In this document: in pieces, positions 26,379 to 35,566 of the stretch
How the letters are laid out: each line of letters opens with the position of its first letter
How positions within the stretch are numbered: the first letter of the stretch is position 1
DNA from: Paenibacillus flagellatus
GTDB lineage: Bacteria; Bacillota; Bacilli; Paenibacillales; NBRC-103111
Reading direction: 5' to 3'
Assembly (NCBI RefSeq): GCF_003217775.1
Contig: NZ_QJVJ01000019.1
Coordinates: 1-64,000 of the forward strand
Length of the DNA stretch: 64,000 nucleotides
Program-made: the position numbers and the translations under genes
Notes under the pieces: model-generated
Told to the model about the DNA's origin: nothing
What the model saw: only the letters and a program-made list of their open reading frames with translations
The model's database searches: none

Positions 26379-26600
26379 ATGATACCTGTCACACGGTTGA
26401 ATGGCAGCAAGTTGACCATTAACGCTCTGTTGATCGAGACGATCGAGGAAACTCCGGATACGCTCATAACGTTGACGACCGGAAAAAAGTTCATCGTGAC
26501 CGAGAAGGTATCAGACGTGGTAAGCTTGGTGAAAGCCTACATGCAGAATGTCGGTTCGATCAGGGTAGCAGTGAAGAATAACGTTCCGGAGGGCTCTTAA
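26379..26600 (+). CDS. swrD: FlbD family protein (SwrD)
   Basis: A 73-residue protein of the FlbD/SwrD family (MIPVTRLNGSKLTINALLIE, ITLTTGKKFIV, VVSLVKAYM). In B. subtilis SwrD raises motor torque needed for swarming. The GGGAGGG ribosome-binding site is well placed before ATG 26379. It stands between the hook gene and fliL as in Bacillus. Confidence 0.93.
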   Translation: MIPVTRLNGSKLTINALLIETIEETPDTLITLTTGKKFIVTEKVSDVVSLVKAYMQNVGSIRVAVKNNVPEGS

Positions 26601-26604
26601 CGTC

Positions 26605-27087
26605 ATGTTCAAGAACAAAATGTTGCAATGGTTAATCATGATCCTCATCGCCATTACCTTGATCGCGCTAGCCAGCTTCATTCTGTGGGATTATTTGGAC
26701 AAAAAGTCCCAGCCGAGCGACCCGTCCGCACAAGCCGCGAACTCCGTCGAGAACGTGAAGCCGAAGAAGCTGACCGCGGAGCAAATCAAAGAGTATACGG
26801 TTGAAATCAAGGACATCACGACGAATTTGTCCGGCAAAAACTACATTAAAGTAAGCTTCGCCTTCTTGCTCGAAAACGCGAAGGCAAAGGAAGAGTTCGA
26901 AATGCTGACGACCCGCGTTAGAGCGGTCATTCTCCAAACGCTGGCGGACACGACGGCCGAGCAGGCCAGCGGCAGCAAAGGTCAAGATTTGATCAGCACG
27001 ACACTTATCAATAAAATCAATCCCATTTTATCCAAAGGAAAATTGGTGCAGGTCGACATCACGGATTACAATATCGTGCACAATTAA
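26605..27087 (+). CDS. fliL: flagellar basal-body-associated protein FliL
   Basis: A 160-residue membrane protein. A short cytoplasmic N-terminus and one membrane helix (residues ~8-30, LIMILIAITLIALASFILW) precede an extracytoplasmic SPFH-like domain (YTVEIKDITTNLSGKNYIKV, TTLINKINPILSKGKLVQVD). FliL supports stator function. It follows swrD by 4 bp. Confidence 0.94.
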   Translation: MFKNKMLQWLIMILIAITLIALASFILWDYLDKKSQPSDPSAQAANSVENVKPKKLTAEQIKEYTVEIKDITTNLSGKNYIKVSFAFLLENAKAKEEFEMLTTRVRAVILQTLADTTAEQASGSKGQDLISTTLINKINPILSKGKLVQVDITDYNIVHN

Positions 27088-27117
27088 TCGTACGCTTCGG
27101 ATAAGGGGGTGATGGAA

Positions 27118-28116
27118 TTGGTAGACGTACTTTCGCAGAACGAGATCGACGCTCTTCTCGCCGCGCTGTCATCCGGCGAAATGGACGCGGAAGAGCTGAA
27201 AAAGGAAGAAACGCAAAAAAAGGTGCGGGCGTACGACTTCAAACGCGCCGTCCGCTTTTCGAAGGATCATATCCGGAGCTTGACCCGGATTCACGAAAAC
27301 TTTGCCCGGTATTTGACCACATATTTCTCGGCGCAGCTGCGCACGTTCGTGCAAATCAACGTCGTTCAAGTGGAGCAATTGCCGTACGACGAATTTATTC
27401 GTTCCATTCCGAAAATGACGATTTTAAATATATTCGAGGCGGAGCCGCTCGAAGGCCGCATGGTGCTTGAGGTGCATCCGAACGTCGCGTTCGCGATGCT
27501 GGACCGGCTTCTGGGCGGTCCCGGCAGCTCGCCTGCCAAAATCAACGCGCTGACGGAGATCGAGACGATCGTCATGGAGCGCATTTTCAGCAGGGCGTTC
27601 GAAAGCTTGCAGGAAGCGTGGAAGACGGTCATCGACTTGTCGCCGAGGCTGGAAGCGTTGGAGACGAACCCGCAGTTCATGCAAATCGTGTCGCCCAACG
27701 AGACGATCGCGCTCATCTCGCTCACGACCAAAATCGGCGATACGACGGGGATGATCAACCTCTGTATTCCCCATGTCGTCATCGAGCCGATCATGCCGCG
27801 ATTGTCCGTGCATCACCAATTTTTGGCTCAACGCAAAAGCAGGGCTCCGGAGGAAGTCGAAGCGCTCCAGGAACGGGTGCACAAGGCGAAGCTGCCGGTC
27901 ATCGCGGAGCTGGGCGAGTCGGCCATCACCGTACGCGAATTTTTGAACCTCGCGGTGGGGGACGTCATTACGCTCAACAAGCCGGTGGATCAAGGTCTTC
28001 ATATCAAGGTGGGCGAACGGCTCAAATTTATCGGAAGCCCGGGAACCGTGAGAGACAAACTCGCCGTACAAGTGACGGAGATCGTCAACGAAGGGGAAGA
28101 AGAACATGACGAGTAA
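27118..28116 (+). CDS. fliM: flagellar motor switch protein FliM
   Basis: A 332-residue C-ring protein. The N-terminal CheY-P-binding peptide is VLSQNEIDALLAAL. The CheC-like middle domain includes YDFKRAVRFSKDHIRSLTRI and LDRLLGGPG. The C-terminal SpoA domain includes ITVREFLNLAVGDVI. I prefer TTG 27118, with AGGGGGTGA 5-8 nt upstream, as in the B. subtilis start context. ATG 27112 and GTG 27109 are too close to or inside that ribosome-binding site. It overlaps fliY by 11 bp. Confidence 0.95.
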   Translation: MVDVLSQNEIDALLAALSSGEMDAEELKKEETQKKVRAYDFKRAVRFSKDHIRSLTRIHENFARYLTTYFSAQLRTFVQINVVQVEQLPYDEFIRSIPKMTILNIFEAEPLEGRMVLEVHPNVAFAMLDRLLGGPGSSPAKINALTEIETIVMERIFSRAFESLQEAWKTVIDLSPRLEALETNPQFMQIVSPNETIALISLTTKIGDTTGMINLCIPHVVIEPIMPRLSVHHQFLAQRKSRAPEEVEALQERVHKAKLPVIAELGESAITVREFLNLAVGDVITLNKPVDQGLHIKVGERLKFIGSPGTVRDKLAVQVTEIVNEGEEEHDE

Positions 28117-29431
28117 AGATTATTTATCGCAGGAAGAAATCGACGCGCTTCTTCGGCAAACGAGCGAAGATTTCGGCGGCGGCGCGTCATCCGACGAACC
28201 TTCGGTTGACGACTACTTGAGCCCCATCGAGCAGGATGCGCTCGGAGAAATCGGGAACATCACGTTCGGCAGCGCCGCGACCGCCTTGTCGACGCTTCTC
28301 GGGAAAAAGGTCGACATTACGACACCGAAGGTATCCGTCGTCGCTCGAACGGAGCTGGAGCACGAGTTTCCGCATCCGCACGTCGCCATTCACGTCAACT
28401 ATGTCGACGGCTTCGACGGCATCAACCTGCTCGTCATCAAGACGAAGGACGCTCAGGTGATCGCCGATTTGATGATGGGCGGGACGGGCAACGTCAGTGA
28501 AGAGATGGAGCTGACGGAAATCCATATCAGCGCCGTCCAGGAAGCGATGAACCAAATGATGGGTTCGTCCGCTACGTCCATGTCGACGATTTTCAACCGG
28601 TTCGTCAACATTTCGCCTCCCGGGATCAACATCTTGGATTTGCCGAACGGGGAAGGGAAAGATCAGCTTCCGCGGGAAGACGTGTTCGTCAAAATATCGT
28701 TCCGGCTCATCATCGGCGATTTGATCGATTCGACGCTCATGCAGCTGCTTCCGGTTTCGTTCGCCCGCGAGATGGTCTCGATCCTGATGGGCGGCACGGA
28801 CATGCAAGCCGAGCCCGCGTTCTCGTCGCCATCGTCCGACGTAGCGGAGACGGCCTACGAGCAGCCGGCCGCAACGCCGCAGCCCGATCCGATGGCCGGA
28901 TACGCGAATAACGCGCCGGTTCCACCGTCGATGCCGGCTTACGATCCGTATCAGCAGCAGGCGATGATGTATCAGCAGCCTCCGATGATGCCTCAGCAGC
29001 CGATGTATCAGCAGCCGATGGGGCAGCCGATATACCCGCAACAGCCGATGTACCAGCAACCTCCGATGCAGCCGCAGGCTCCGGCCAATTACGGCGGACT
29101 TCCGGGCCGCAACGTCAACGTCCAGCCCGCGCAGTTTTCCAACTTGTCGGGGGGCGCGATGCAGGCCGACGATACGAACCTTAATTTGCTGCTGGATATC
29201 CCCCTGAAGGTTACCGTAGAATTGGGGAGGACCAAGAAGCTGATCAAAGACATTTTGGAGTTTTCCCAAGGTTCGATCATCGAGCTCGACAAGCTGGCCG
29301 GCGAGCCCGTCGACATTTTGGTTAACAACAAGCTCATCGCCAAAGGCGAAGTGGTCGTCATCGACGAAAACTTCGGCGTTCGCGTAACCGATATAATCAG
29401 CCAAATGGATCGCATTCAAAAATTACAATAA
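28106..29431 (+). CDS. fliY: flagellar motor switch phosphatase FliY
   Basis: A 441-residue C-ring protein and CheY-P phosphatase. A FliM-like N-terminal peptide (LSQEEIDALLRQ) is followed by a CheC-type domain with two phosphatase helices (DALGEIGNITFGSA; SAVQEAMNQMMGS), each with the Glu...Asn pair. A linker of about 75 residues is rich in Pro, Gln, Met and Tyr with repeated MYQQP. The C-terminal FliN/SpoA domain follows (LKVTVELGRTKKLIKDILEF). The linker is longer and more repetitive than needed to join the domains. Confidence 0.97.
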   Translation: MTSKDYLSQEEIDALLRQTSEDFGGGASSDEPSVDDYLSPIEQDALGEIGNITFGSAATALSTLLGKKVDITTPKVSVVARTELEHEFPHPHVAIHVNYVDGFDGINLLVIKTKDAQVIADLMMGGTGNVSEEMELTEIHISAVQEAMNQMMGSSATSMSTIFNRFVNISPPGINILDLPNGEGKDQLPREDVFVKISFRLIIGDLIDSTLMQLLPVSFAREMVSILMGGTDMQAEPAFSSPSSDVAETAYEQPAATPQPDPMAGYANNAPVPPSMPAYDPYQQQAMMYQQPPMMPQQPMYQQPMGQPIYPQQPMYQQPPMQPQAPANYGGLPGRNVNVQPAQFSNLSGGAMQADDTNLNLLLDIPLKVTVELGRTKKLIKDILEFSQGSIIELDKLAGEPVDILVNNKLIAKGEVVVIDENFGVRVTDIISQMDRIQKLQ

Positions 29432-29459
29432 TTATTCATTCCTGGGAGGACTGGACTCA

Positions 29460-29822
29460 ATGGCTAACAAAATTTTGATCGTGGACGACGCGGCATTCAT
29501 GCGGATGATGATCAAGGACATCTTGAGCAAAAACGGATACGAAGTGGTCGGGGAAGCGCAGGACGGCTCCGTTGCCGTCGAGAAGTACAAGGAATTGAAG
29601 CCGGACCTCGTCACGATGGACATCACGATGCCGGAGATGGACGGAATCGCCGCTTTGAAGGAGATCAAAAAATTCGACCCCAATGCGAAGGTGATCATGT
29701 GCTCCGCGATGGGCCAGCAGGCGATGGTAATCGATGCGATCCAGGCGGGCGCGAAAGACTTCATCGTCAAGCCGTTCCAAGCCGACCGCGTTATCGAAGC
29801 GATCAAGAAGACGCTGGGGTGA
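29460..29822 (+). CDS. cheY: chemotaxis response regulator CheY
   Basis: A 120-residue single-domain receiver. It has acidic pair Asp9/Asp10, phospho-acceptor Asp54 (LVTMDITMPEMDG), Ser82 and Lys104 (VKPF). CheA phosphorylates it; CheC and FliY in this locus dephosphorylate it. GGGAGGA precedes ATG 29460. Confidence 0.97.
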   Translation: MANKILIVDDAAFMRMMIKDILSKNGYEVVGEAQDGSVAVEKYKELKPDLVTMDITMPEMDGIAALKEIKKFDPNAKVIMCSAMGQQAMVIDAIQAGAKDFIVKPFQADRVIEAIKKTLG

Positions 29823-29848
29823 ACCGATACGAACAGGCGAGGGGACGA

Positions 29849-30511
29849 TTGAAGTTGCTGCGCAAACTCGATAGGCTTGCTGCCGCTTTAGCCGTCCTGT
29901 CGCTGCCGGGAACGTGGGGAATCCCGGCTGTCGCGTTTGCGGAAGGCGATGCGGGTAACGGAGCAAACCTTTTTCCGGACGGCACGAACGGGGCCGCAAT
30001 CCCCGGGGATTCGGGCGCCGTTTTTGCAACGATGGTCAAAGTCGTATTTTTCCTTATTCTTATTATCGGCATCTTTCTATTAATCATTAAGTTTTTATCG
30101 AAAAAAAAATGGCAATGGTCGCAAGGCCGTGCGGTCAAAACGTTGGGCGGCCTGCCGCTAGGCCCGAACAAATCGGTGCAAATCGTCGAAATCGGTCGTT
30201 CCATCTATGTGATCGGCGTAGGCGAGGACGTTCGGCTCATCCAAAAAATCGACGATCCCGAAGAAGTTGCGTACATCGCGGCGACGTTCGGTTCGGACGG
30301 TTCCGCGGCGGGACGGACGTTCCCGAAGGTGGGCGAATGGCTTGGCGGCTTTCTGAAACGCGAGAAGCAGACGCCGGACGAGGACGATCAAGTAGCCGCT
30401 TCGTTCCAGGAAGTGTTCCAGACGAAAATGAAGCATATGGCGGGCCGCAAACAGCTGATGGAACAAATGCTGCGTACGGGCGACGATGCGGACAAGAAGG
30501 TCGAGCCATGA
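29849..30511 (+). CDS. fliO: flagellar biosynthesis protein FliO (FliZ)
   Basis: A 220-residue protein. A Sec-like signal sequence at the N-terminus (AALAVLSLPGTWGIPAVAFA) and an extracytoplasmic linker precede one membrane helix (VVFFLILIIGIFLLIIKFL) and a cytoplasmic FliO domain (VKTLGGLPLGPNKSVQIVEI, YVIGVGEDV). It helps FliP ring assembly. TTG 29849 follows GAGGGG; the frame is open further upstream but overlaps cheY. It overlaps fliP by ATGA. Confidence 0.92.
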   Translation: MKLLRKLDRLAAALAVLSLPGTWGIPAVAFAEGDAGNGANLFPDGTNGAAIPGDSGAVFATMVKVVFFLILIIGIFLLIIKFLSKKKWQWSQGRAVKTLGGLPLGPNKSVQIVEIGRSIYVIGVGEDVRLIQKIDDPEEVAYIAATFGSDGSAAGRTFPKVGEWLGGFLKREKQTPDEDDQVAASFQEVFQTKMKHMAGRKQLMEQMLRTGDDADKKVEP

Positions 30512-31272
30512 AAAAACTAACTCTGCTGCTCGGCTCCGTGCTCCTGCTCCTGATCGTCTTGCACCCGGCGACGGCGTTCGCCGCCGATCCGATTCCCGGC
30601 ATCAACATCGACATCGGGAGCTCGGAAGGGGCCGCCGGCTCCTCCAACACGGTCACGCTGATTTTGCTCATTACGATCCTTAGCCTCGCGCCCTCGATCA
30701 TGATTTTGATGACGAGCTTCACGCGAATCGTCATCGTGCTCGGTTTCGTCCGGACGGCGCTCGGCACGCAGCAGATGCCGCCGAATCAGGTGCTGATCGG
30801 ACTGGCGCTGTTCCTCACTCTGTTCGTCATGTCGCCGACGATATCGGCGATCAACGAGACGGCGCTGCAGCCTTATTTGAAGGGCGAGATCGCCCAGACC
30901 GAGGCGCTCCAAAAAGCGGCGCTGCCGCTGAAGAAGTTCATGGTCGCGCAGACGCGCGAAAAAGATTTGATGCTCTTCCTGAACTACTCGAAGGCGGACA
31001 AGCCGAAGGGCGTCGAGGATACGCCGCTCACCGCGCTGCTTCCCGCTTTCGCGATCAGCGAGATGAAATCCGCGTTCCAGATGGGATTCATGATCTTCAT
31101 CCCGTTTCTCGTCATCGATATGATCGTGGCGAGCACGCTCATGTCGATGGGGATGATGATGCTGCCGCCGGTCATGATTTCGCTGCCGTTCAAAATTTTG
31201 CTGTTCGTCCTGGTGGACGGCTGGTATTTGGTCGTCAAGTCGCTGCTGCTCAGCTTTCACGCGCCGGTCTAG
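30508..31272 (+). CDS. fliP: flagellar export gate protein FliP
   Basis: A 254-residue membrane protein with a cleavable-looking signal (KLTLLLGSVLLLLIVLHPATAFA). The family signatures are ILMTSFTRIVIVLGFVRTALG and FAISEMKSAFQMGFMIFIPFLVIDM. Four membrane segments are visible. It forms the FliP5Q4R1 export gate with the next two genes. ATG 30508 overlaps the fliO stop. Confidence 0.97.
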   Translation: MKKLTLLLGSVLLLLIVLHPATAFAADPIPGINIDIGSSEGAAGSSNTVTLILLITILSLAPSIMILMTSFTRIVIVLGFVRTALGTQQMPPNQVLIGLALFLTLFVMSPTISAINETALQPYLKGEIAQTEALQKAALPLKKFMVAQTREKDLMLFLNYSKADKPKGVEDTPLTALLPAFAISEMKSAFQMGFMIFIPFLVIDMIVASTLMSMGMMMLPPVMISLPFKILLFVLVDGWYLVVKSLLLSFHAPV

Positions 31273-31309
31273 CGGCTGCCGGTACCGACAACGGAAAGGA
31301 GGGGAAGCG

Positions 31310-31579
31310 GTGAGTTCCGAATTCGTCATCCGCATAGCGGGAGAAGCGGTTTATACGGTATTGAAGGCGAGCGCGCCGATGCTGCTGCTGGCGCTCGTCG
31401 TCGGTTTAATCATCAGCGTGTTTCAGGCGGCGACGCAAATTCAGGAGCAAACTCTCGCTTTCGTTCCGAAAATCGTCGTCGTCCTGCTGTCCATCCTCGT
31501 CTTCGGTCCGTGGATCTTGCAAACGCTGATCGATTATACGTTCAATCTGCTAGACAATTTGTACAAGTTCATCGGGTAA
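31310..31579 (+). CDS. fliQ: flagellar export gate protein FliQ
   Basis: An 89-residue protein with two membrane helices. The signature is ALVVGLIISVFQAATQIQEQ followed by TLAFVPKIV. It starts at GTG 31310 with AAAGGAGGGG. The loop between helices gates the export channel with FliP and FliR. Confidence 0.96.
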   Translation: MSSEFVIRIAGEAVYTVLKASAPMLLLALVVGLIISVFQAATQIQEQTLAFVPKIVVVLLSILVFGPWILQTLIDYTFNLLDNLYKFIG

Positions 31580-31592
31580 GGACGAGAGCCGA

Positions 31593-32381
31593 ATGGAAGC
31601 ATGGATCCCTTACGTACCGAACTGGCTGCTCATCTTTTGCCGTATTACCGCCTTTTTGCTGGCCGCTCCCGTATTTTCCACGCGCGGCGTACCGCCGCAA
31701 TGGAAAATCGGCTTGGCGGCGATGATCACGTTCCTGACGTTCGCCGCCGTCGGCCTGAACGCTCCGACCGAGATGGACGGCATGTACGTCGTATCGATCG
31801 TCCGAGAGGTCGTCGTCGGCCTGCTGCTCGGCTTCACGGCGTACTTGTTTTTTACCGCGGTTCAAATCGCCGGATCGTTCATCGATATCCAGATGGGGCT
31901 CGGCATCGCCAACGTGATCGACCCGATGACCGGCGCGTCCAGTCCGATCGTCGGCAATTTCAAATTTATCGTGGCCATATTGCTGTTCTTGTCGTTTAAC
32001 GGACACCATTACTTAATCGACGGCATCATGAAGAGCTACCAATGGATGCCGCTCTCGAACGACCTTTTCGCGCGCATTCACGACGGGGCGGTACACGAAT
32101 TTTTGCTGCGTTCGTTCTCCGGCGTATTCTCGCTGGCTTTGCAAATGTCCGCTCCGCTCGTCGTCGCCTTGTTTTTGACCGACGTCGGGCTCGGCATTTT
32201 ATCGAAAACGGCGCCGCAGTTCAACATTTTCGTCGTGGGCGTGCCGATCAAGATCATTGCGGGCTTTTTGCTGCTCGTGCTCATTTTGCCCGGCTTCATT
32301 TATTTGTTTCAAGATTTGTTCGGCACGCTGTTCCGGTCGATGGACCAGCTTGTCAAGCTGATCGCGGACAAGCCGAACTGA
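31593..32381 (+). CDS. fliR: flagellar export gate protein FliR
   Basis: A 262-residue protein with about six membrane segments. It has FCRITAFLLAAPVFSTRGVP, AGSFIDIQMGLGIANVIDP and the conserved APLVVALFLTDVGLGILSKTAPQFNIF block. It is 13 bp from fliQ. A few natural fusions of FliR to FlhB exist; here the genes are separate. Confidence 0.96.
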   Translation: MEAWIPYVPNWLLIFCRITAFLLAAPVFSTRGVPPQWKIGLAAMITFLTFAAVGLNAPTEMDGMYVVSIVREVVVGLLLGFTAYLFFTAVQIAGSFIDIQMGLGIANVIDPMTGASSPIVGNFKFIVAILLFLSFNGHHYLIDGIMKSYQWMPLSNDLFARIHDGAVHEFLLRSFSGVFSLALQMSAPLVVALFLTDVGLGILSKTAPQFNIFVVGVPIKIIAGFLLLVLILPGFIYLFQDLFGTLFRSMDQLVKLIADKPN

Positions 32382-32411
32382 TTCCAGCTTCGATGGGGGA
32401 ACGAATACACC

Positions 32412-33515
32412 GTGCAGCGATTCGCGCTACCGCTCGACCTACAGCTGTTCGCCGGAGAAAAAACGGAAAAGGCGACGCCGAAAAAGCGTCAGGAAGCACG
32501 TCAAAAAGGACAAGTCGCGAAAAGCATGGAGCTTCCGTCCGCGCTCATCCTGTTCGGCGTCCTGCTGCTGCTGTTCGGGTACGGGACGATGATGCGGGAC
32601 AAAATCGAGGACATGTTCGTCGTTTCGTTCCACGACTACATGACGATGGAGATGACGCCGAACAACGTCTCGCTCGTCTTCGGCAAGCTCATTTTCGAAG
32701 GGCTTTTGCTGTTGGCGCCGATATTCGGCTTGGCGATGGTCATGGCCATTGTCGCCTCCTATTCGCAGATCGGATTTTTGCTAACGCTCGAGCCGTTGAA
32801 GATGTCGTTCAGCAAGCTCGATCCGATTAAAGGAATCGGCAACCTGTTCAAATTGCGCTCGTTCATCGAGCTGCTGAAATCGATTATGAAAATGACCGTT
32901 ATCGGTCTTGTCGTGTTTTATACGATATGGAGCGAGAAGGAACAGTTTATCGAGATGGGACGATGGCCGGTCATCCATACGTTTTCGTATACGGCGCATC
33001 TCATCCTGATGCTCGGCGTCCAAATCGCCGCGATTTTGCTCGTTCTGGCTCTGTTCGACTATATGTACCAGCGGTACGAGCTCGAGAAAAATTTGCGGAT
33101 GTCGAAGGACGAAATCAAGCAGGAGTACAAAAACACGGAAGGCGACCCGCTCATCAAAAGCAAAATTCGCGAAAAGCAGCGCCGGATGGCGATGCAGCGG
33201 ATGATGCAGGACGTGCCGAAAGCGGACGTCGTCATTACGAACCCGACCCATTTCGCCGTCGCGATCCGCTACGATCCGAAGCAGGCGGAGGCGCCGATGG
33301 TCGTCGCCAAAGGGACGGATTACGTCGCGTTGAAAATAAGGCAGGTCGCCGAAGAGCACGGCGTCATTCGGATGGAAAACAAGCCGCTCGCACGGGCGCT
33401 GTATGCGCAAGTCGAAATCGGGCAGACGATTCCGGCCGACTTGTTCCAGGCGGTAGCCGAAGTGCTGGCCTATGTATATAAGCTCAAAGGCAAAACGAGC
33501 GCCAACGTCAAATAA
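32412..33515 (+). CDS. flhB: flagellar export specificity protein FlhB
   Basis: A 367-residue protein. A basic N-terminus (EKTEKATPKKRQEARQKGQV) and four membrane helices are followed by a cytoplasmic domain with the self-cleaving NPTH motif at Asn277-His280. The part after NPTH (VAIRYDPKQAEAPMVVAKG...) is mirrored by the orphan protein at 953-1279. It switches export from hook to filament proteins together with FliK. The start is GTG 32412. Confidence 0.97.
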   Translation: MQRFALPLDLQLFAGEKTEKATPKKRQEARQKGQVAKSMELPSALILFGVLLLLFGYGTMMRDKIEDMFVVSFHDYMTMEMTPNNVSLVFGKLIFEGLLLLAPIFGLAMVMAIVASYSQIGFLLTLEPLKMSFSKLDPIKGIGNLFKLRSFIELLKSIMKMTVIGLVVFYTIWSEKEQFIEMGRWPVIHTFSYTAHLILMLGVQIAAILLVLALFDYMYQRYELEKNLRMSKDEIKQEYKNTEGDPLIKSKIREKQRRMAMQRMMQDVPKADVVITNPTHFAVAIRYDPKQAEAPMVVAKGTDYVALKIRQVAEEHGVIRMENKPLARALYAQVEIGQTIPADLFQAVAEVLAYVYKLKGKTSANVK

Positions 33516-33532
33516 GGGAGGAGGACGGTTCC

Positions 33533-35566
33533 ATGAAGGCGAGAGATCTACTGATTTTATCCGGCATCATCGGGATCATTCTCATGATGGTCGTCCCCAT
33601 CCCGCTCATGCTGCTCGACTTTTTGCTGATCGTCAACATCTCGCTCGCGCTCATGATCATCCTGATCGCGATGAATACGCAGGACGCGCTCGACTTCTCG
33701 ATATTCCCGACGCTGCTGCTGATTACGACGCTGTTCCGGCTCGCCCTGAACGTCTCCACGACGCGCAACATTTTGAGCGAGGCGGAAGCGGGCAGCGTCG
33801 TCGAAACGTTCGGCTCGTTCGTCGCCGGCGGCAATCTGGTCGTCGGGTTCGTCGTCTTTCTCATTCTCGTCATCGTACAGTTCATCGTCATTACGAAAGG
33901 CTCGGAGCGGGTAGCCGAGGTCGGCGCGAGATTTACGCTCGACGCGATGCCCGGCAAGCAGATGGCGATCGACGCCGACTTGAACTCCGGTCTCATCAAC
34001 GAGCAGGAAGCGAAGGAGCGCCGCCGGAAAATCGAGCGCGAGGCGGACTTTTACGGAGCGATGGACGGGGCGAGCAAGTTCGTCAAGGGCGATGCGATCG
34101 CGGGCATCGTCATCCTTCTCATCAACATGATCGGCGGATTGATTATCGGCGCGACGTATCACGACATGTCGCTGATGGAATCGCTGCAGACGTTTTCGAT
34201 TTTGACGATCGGCGACGGTCTCGTCAGCCAAATTCCGGCGCTGCTCATCTCTTCCGCTTCGGGCATTATCGTGACGCGCGCCGCGTCGGAAGGCAACCTC
34301 GCCACCGACTTGACCGCTCAGCTGTTCAGCTATCCGAAGCTGCTGTACGTCGTGGCGGGGACGATTTTGTTCCTCGGCATTTTCACGCCGATTCATCTCG
34401 TGACGACGGTACCGATCGCCGGGCTGCTGGCGCTGGCCGCCTACCGGATGCAGCGCAACCTGAATCGCCAGGCGGAGGAAACGGAGCAGCTTGTCGAGGA
34501 GCAGCAGATCGAGGAGGTGCGCAGTCCGGAAAGCGTCGTCTCGCTGCTGTCGGTCGATCCGATCGAGTTCGAATTCGGCTACGGGCTTATTCCGCTCGCG
34601 GATACGAACCAGGGCGGCGACCTGCTCGACCGCATCATCATGATTCGACGGCAATGCGCCTTGGAGCTGGGTCTTGTCGTCCCGGTCATCCGAATTCGCG
34701 ACAATATTCAACTAAAACCGAACGAATACGTCATCAAAATTAAAGGAAATACGGTGGCGCGCGGTGAATTGTTATTGAATCACTATTTGGCCATGAGTCC
34801 GGGCATCGAGGACGATTCGATTCTCGGCATCGAAACGACGGAGCCGGCGTTCGGCCTGCCGGCGCTCTGGATCGACGAGAACATGAAGGAACGCGCCGAG
34901 CTGTCCGGGTATACGGTCGTCGACCCGCCTTCGGTCGTCGCGACGCACTTGACGGAGGTCGTGAAGCGCCACGCGCACGAGCTGCTCGGAAGACAGGAGA
35001 CGAAGATGCTTGTCGAAAACGTCAAGGAATCGTATCCGGCGCTCGTCGAAGACCTTGTGCCGAACGTGCTGAACGTGGGCGACATTCAGAAAGTGCTGGC
35101 GAAACTGCTGAAAGAAAAAATTTCGATCCGCGACCTCGTTACCATCTTCGAGACGTTGGCCGACTACGGCACGTACACGAAAGATCCGGACATCTTGACC
35201 GAATACGTGCGTCAAGCGCTGTCCCGACAAATTACGAACCAATACGCGAGCGGCGGCGATTCGCTCAAAGTGGTGACGATCGGCCCGTCGCTGGAGAAAA
35301 AAATCGCCGAAAGCGTGCAGCAAACCGAGCACGGCTCCTACCTGGCGCTCGACCCCGTGTCGTCGCAAGCGATTTTCCAAAAAGTGTCCGAGCAGTTGAA
35401 CAAGCTGATCCAGCAAGGCCAGCAGCCGGTCATTCTCGCCTCTCCGACGATCCGGATGTATTTGCGGCAGCTGCTGGAGCGTACGATGCAGGATATTACC
35501 GTATTGTCATACAGCGAGCTTGAACCGCAAGCCGAAATTCAAAGCGTTGGGGTGGTGAACTTATGA
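33533..35566 (+). CDS. flhA: flagellar export gate protein FlhA
   Basis: A 677-residue protein. The N-terminal half has eight membrane segments (start MVVPIPLMLLDFLLIVNI) and the FHIPEP-type region (GARFTLDAMPGKQMAIDADL). The cytoplasmic C-terminal nonameric ring binds chaperone-substrate complexes. The family signature continues in ATLTRAASEGNL-like text (IIVTRAASEGNLATDL). The stop overlaps the flhF start by ATGA. Confidence 0.97.
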   Translation: MKARDLLILSGIIGIILMMVVPIPLMLLDFLLIVNISLALMIILIAMNTQDALDFSIFPTLLLITTLFRLALNVSTTRNILSEAEAGSVVETFGSFVAGGNLVVGFVVFLILVIVQFIVITKGSERVAEVGARFTLDAMPGKQMAIDADLNSGLINEQEAKERRRKIEREADFYGAMDGASKFVKGDAIAGIVILLINMIGGLIIGATYHDMSLMESLQTFSILTIGDGLVSQIPALLISSASGIIVTRAASEGNLATDLTAQLFSYPKLLYVVAGTILFLGIFTPIHLVTTVPIAGLLALAAYRMQRNLNRQAEETEQLVEEQQIEEVRSPESVVSLLSVDPIEFEFGYGLIPLADTNQGGDLLDRIIMIRRQCALELGLVVPVIRIRDNIQLKPNEYVIKIKGNTVARGELLLNHYLAMSPGIEDDSILGIETTEPAFGLPALWIDENMKERAELSGYTVVDPPSVVATHLTEVVKRHAHELLGRQETKMLVENVKESYPALVEDLVPNVLNVGDIQKVLAKLLKEKISIRDLVTIFETLADYGTYTKDPDILTEYVRQALSRQITNQYASGGDSLKVVTIGPSLEKKIAESVQQTEHGSYLALDPVSSQAIFQKVSEQLNKLIQQGQQPVILASPTIRMYLRQLLERTMQDITVLSYSELEPQAEIQSVGVVNL

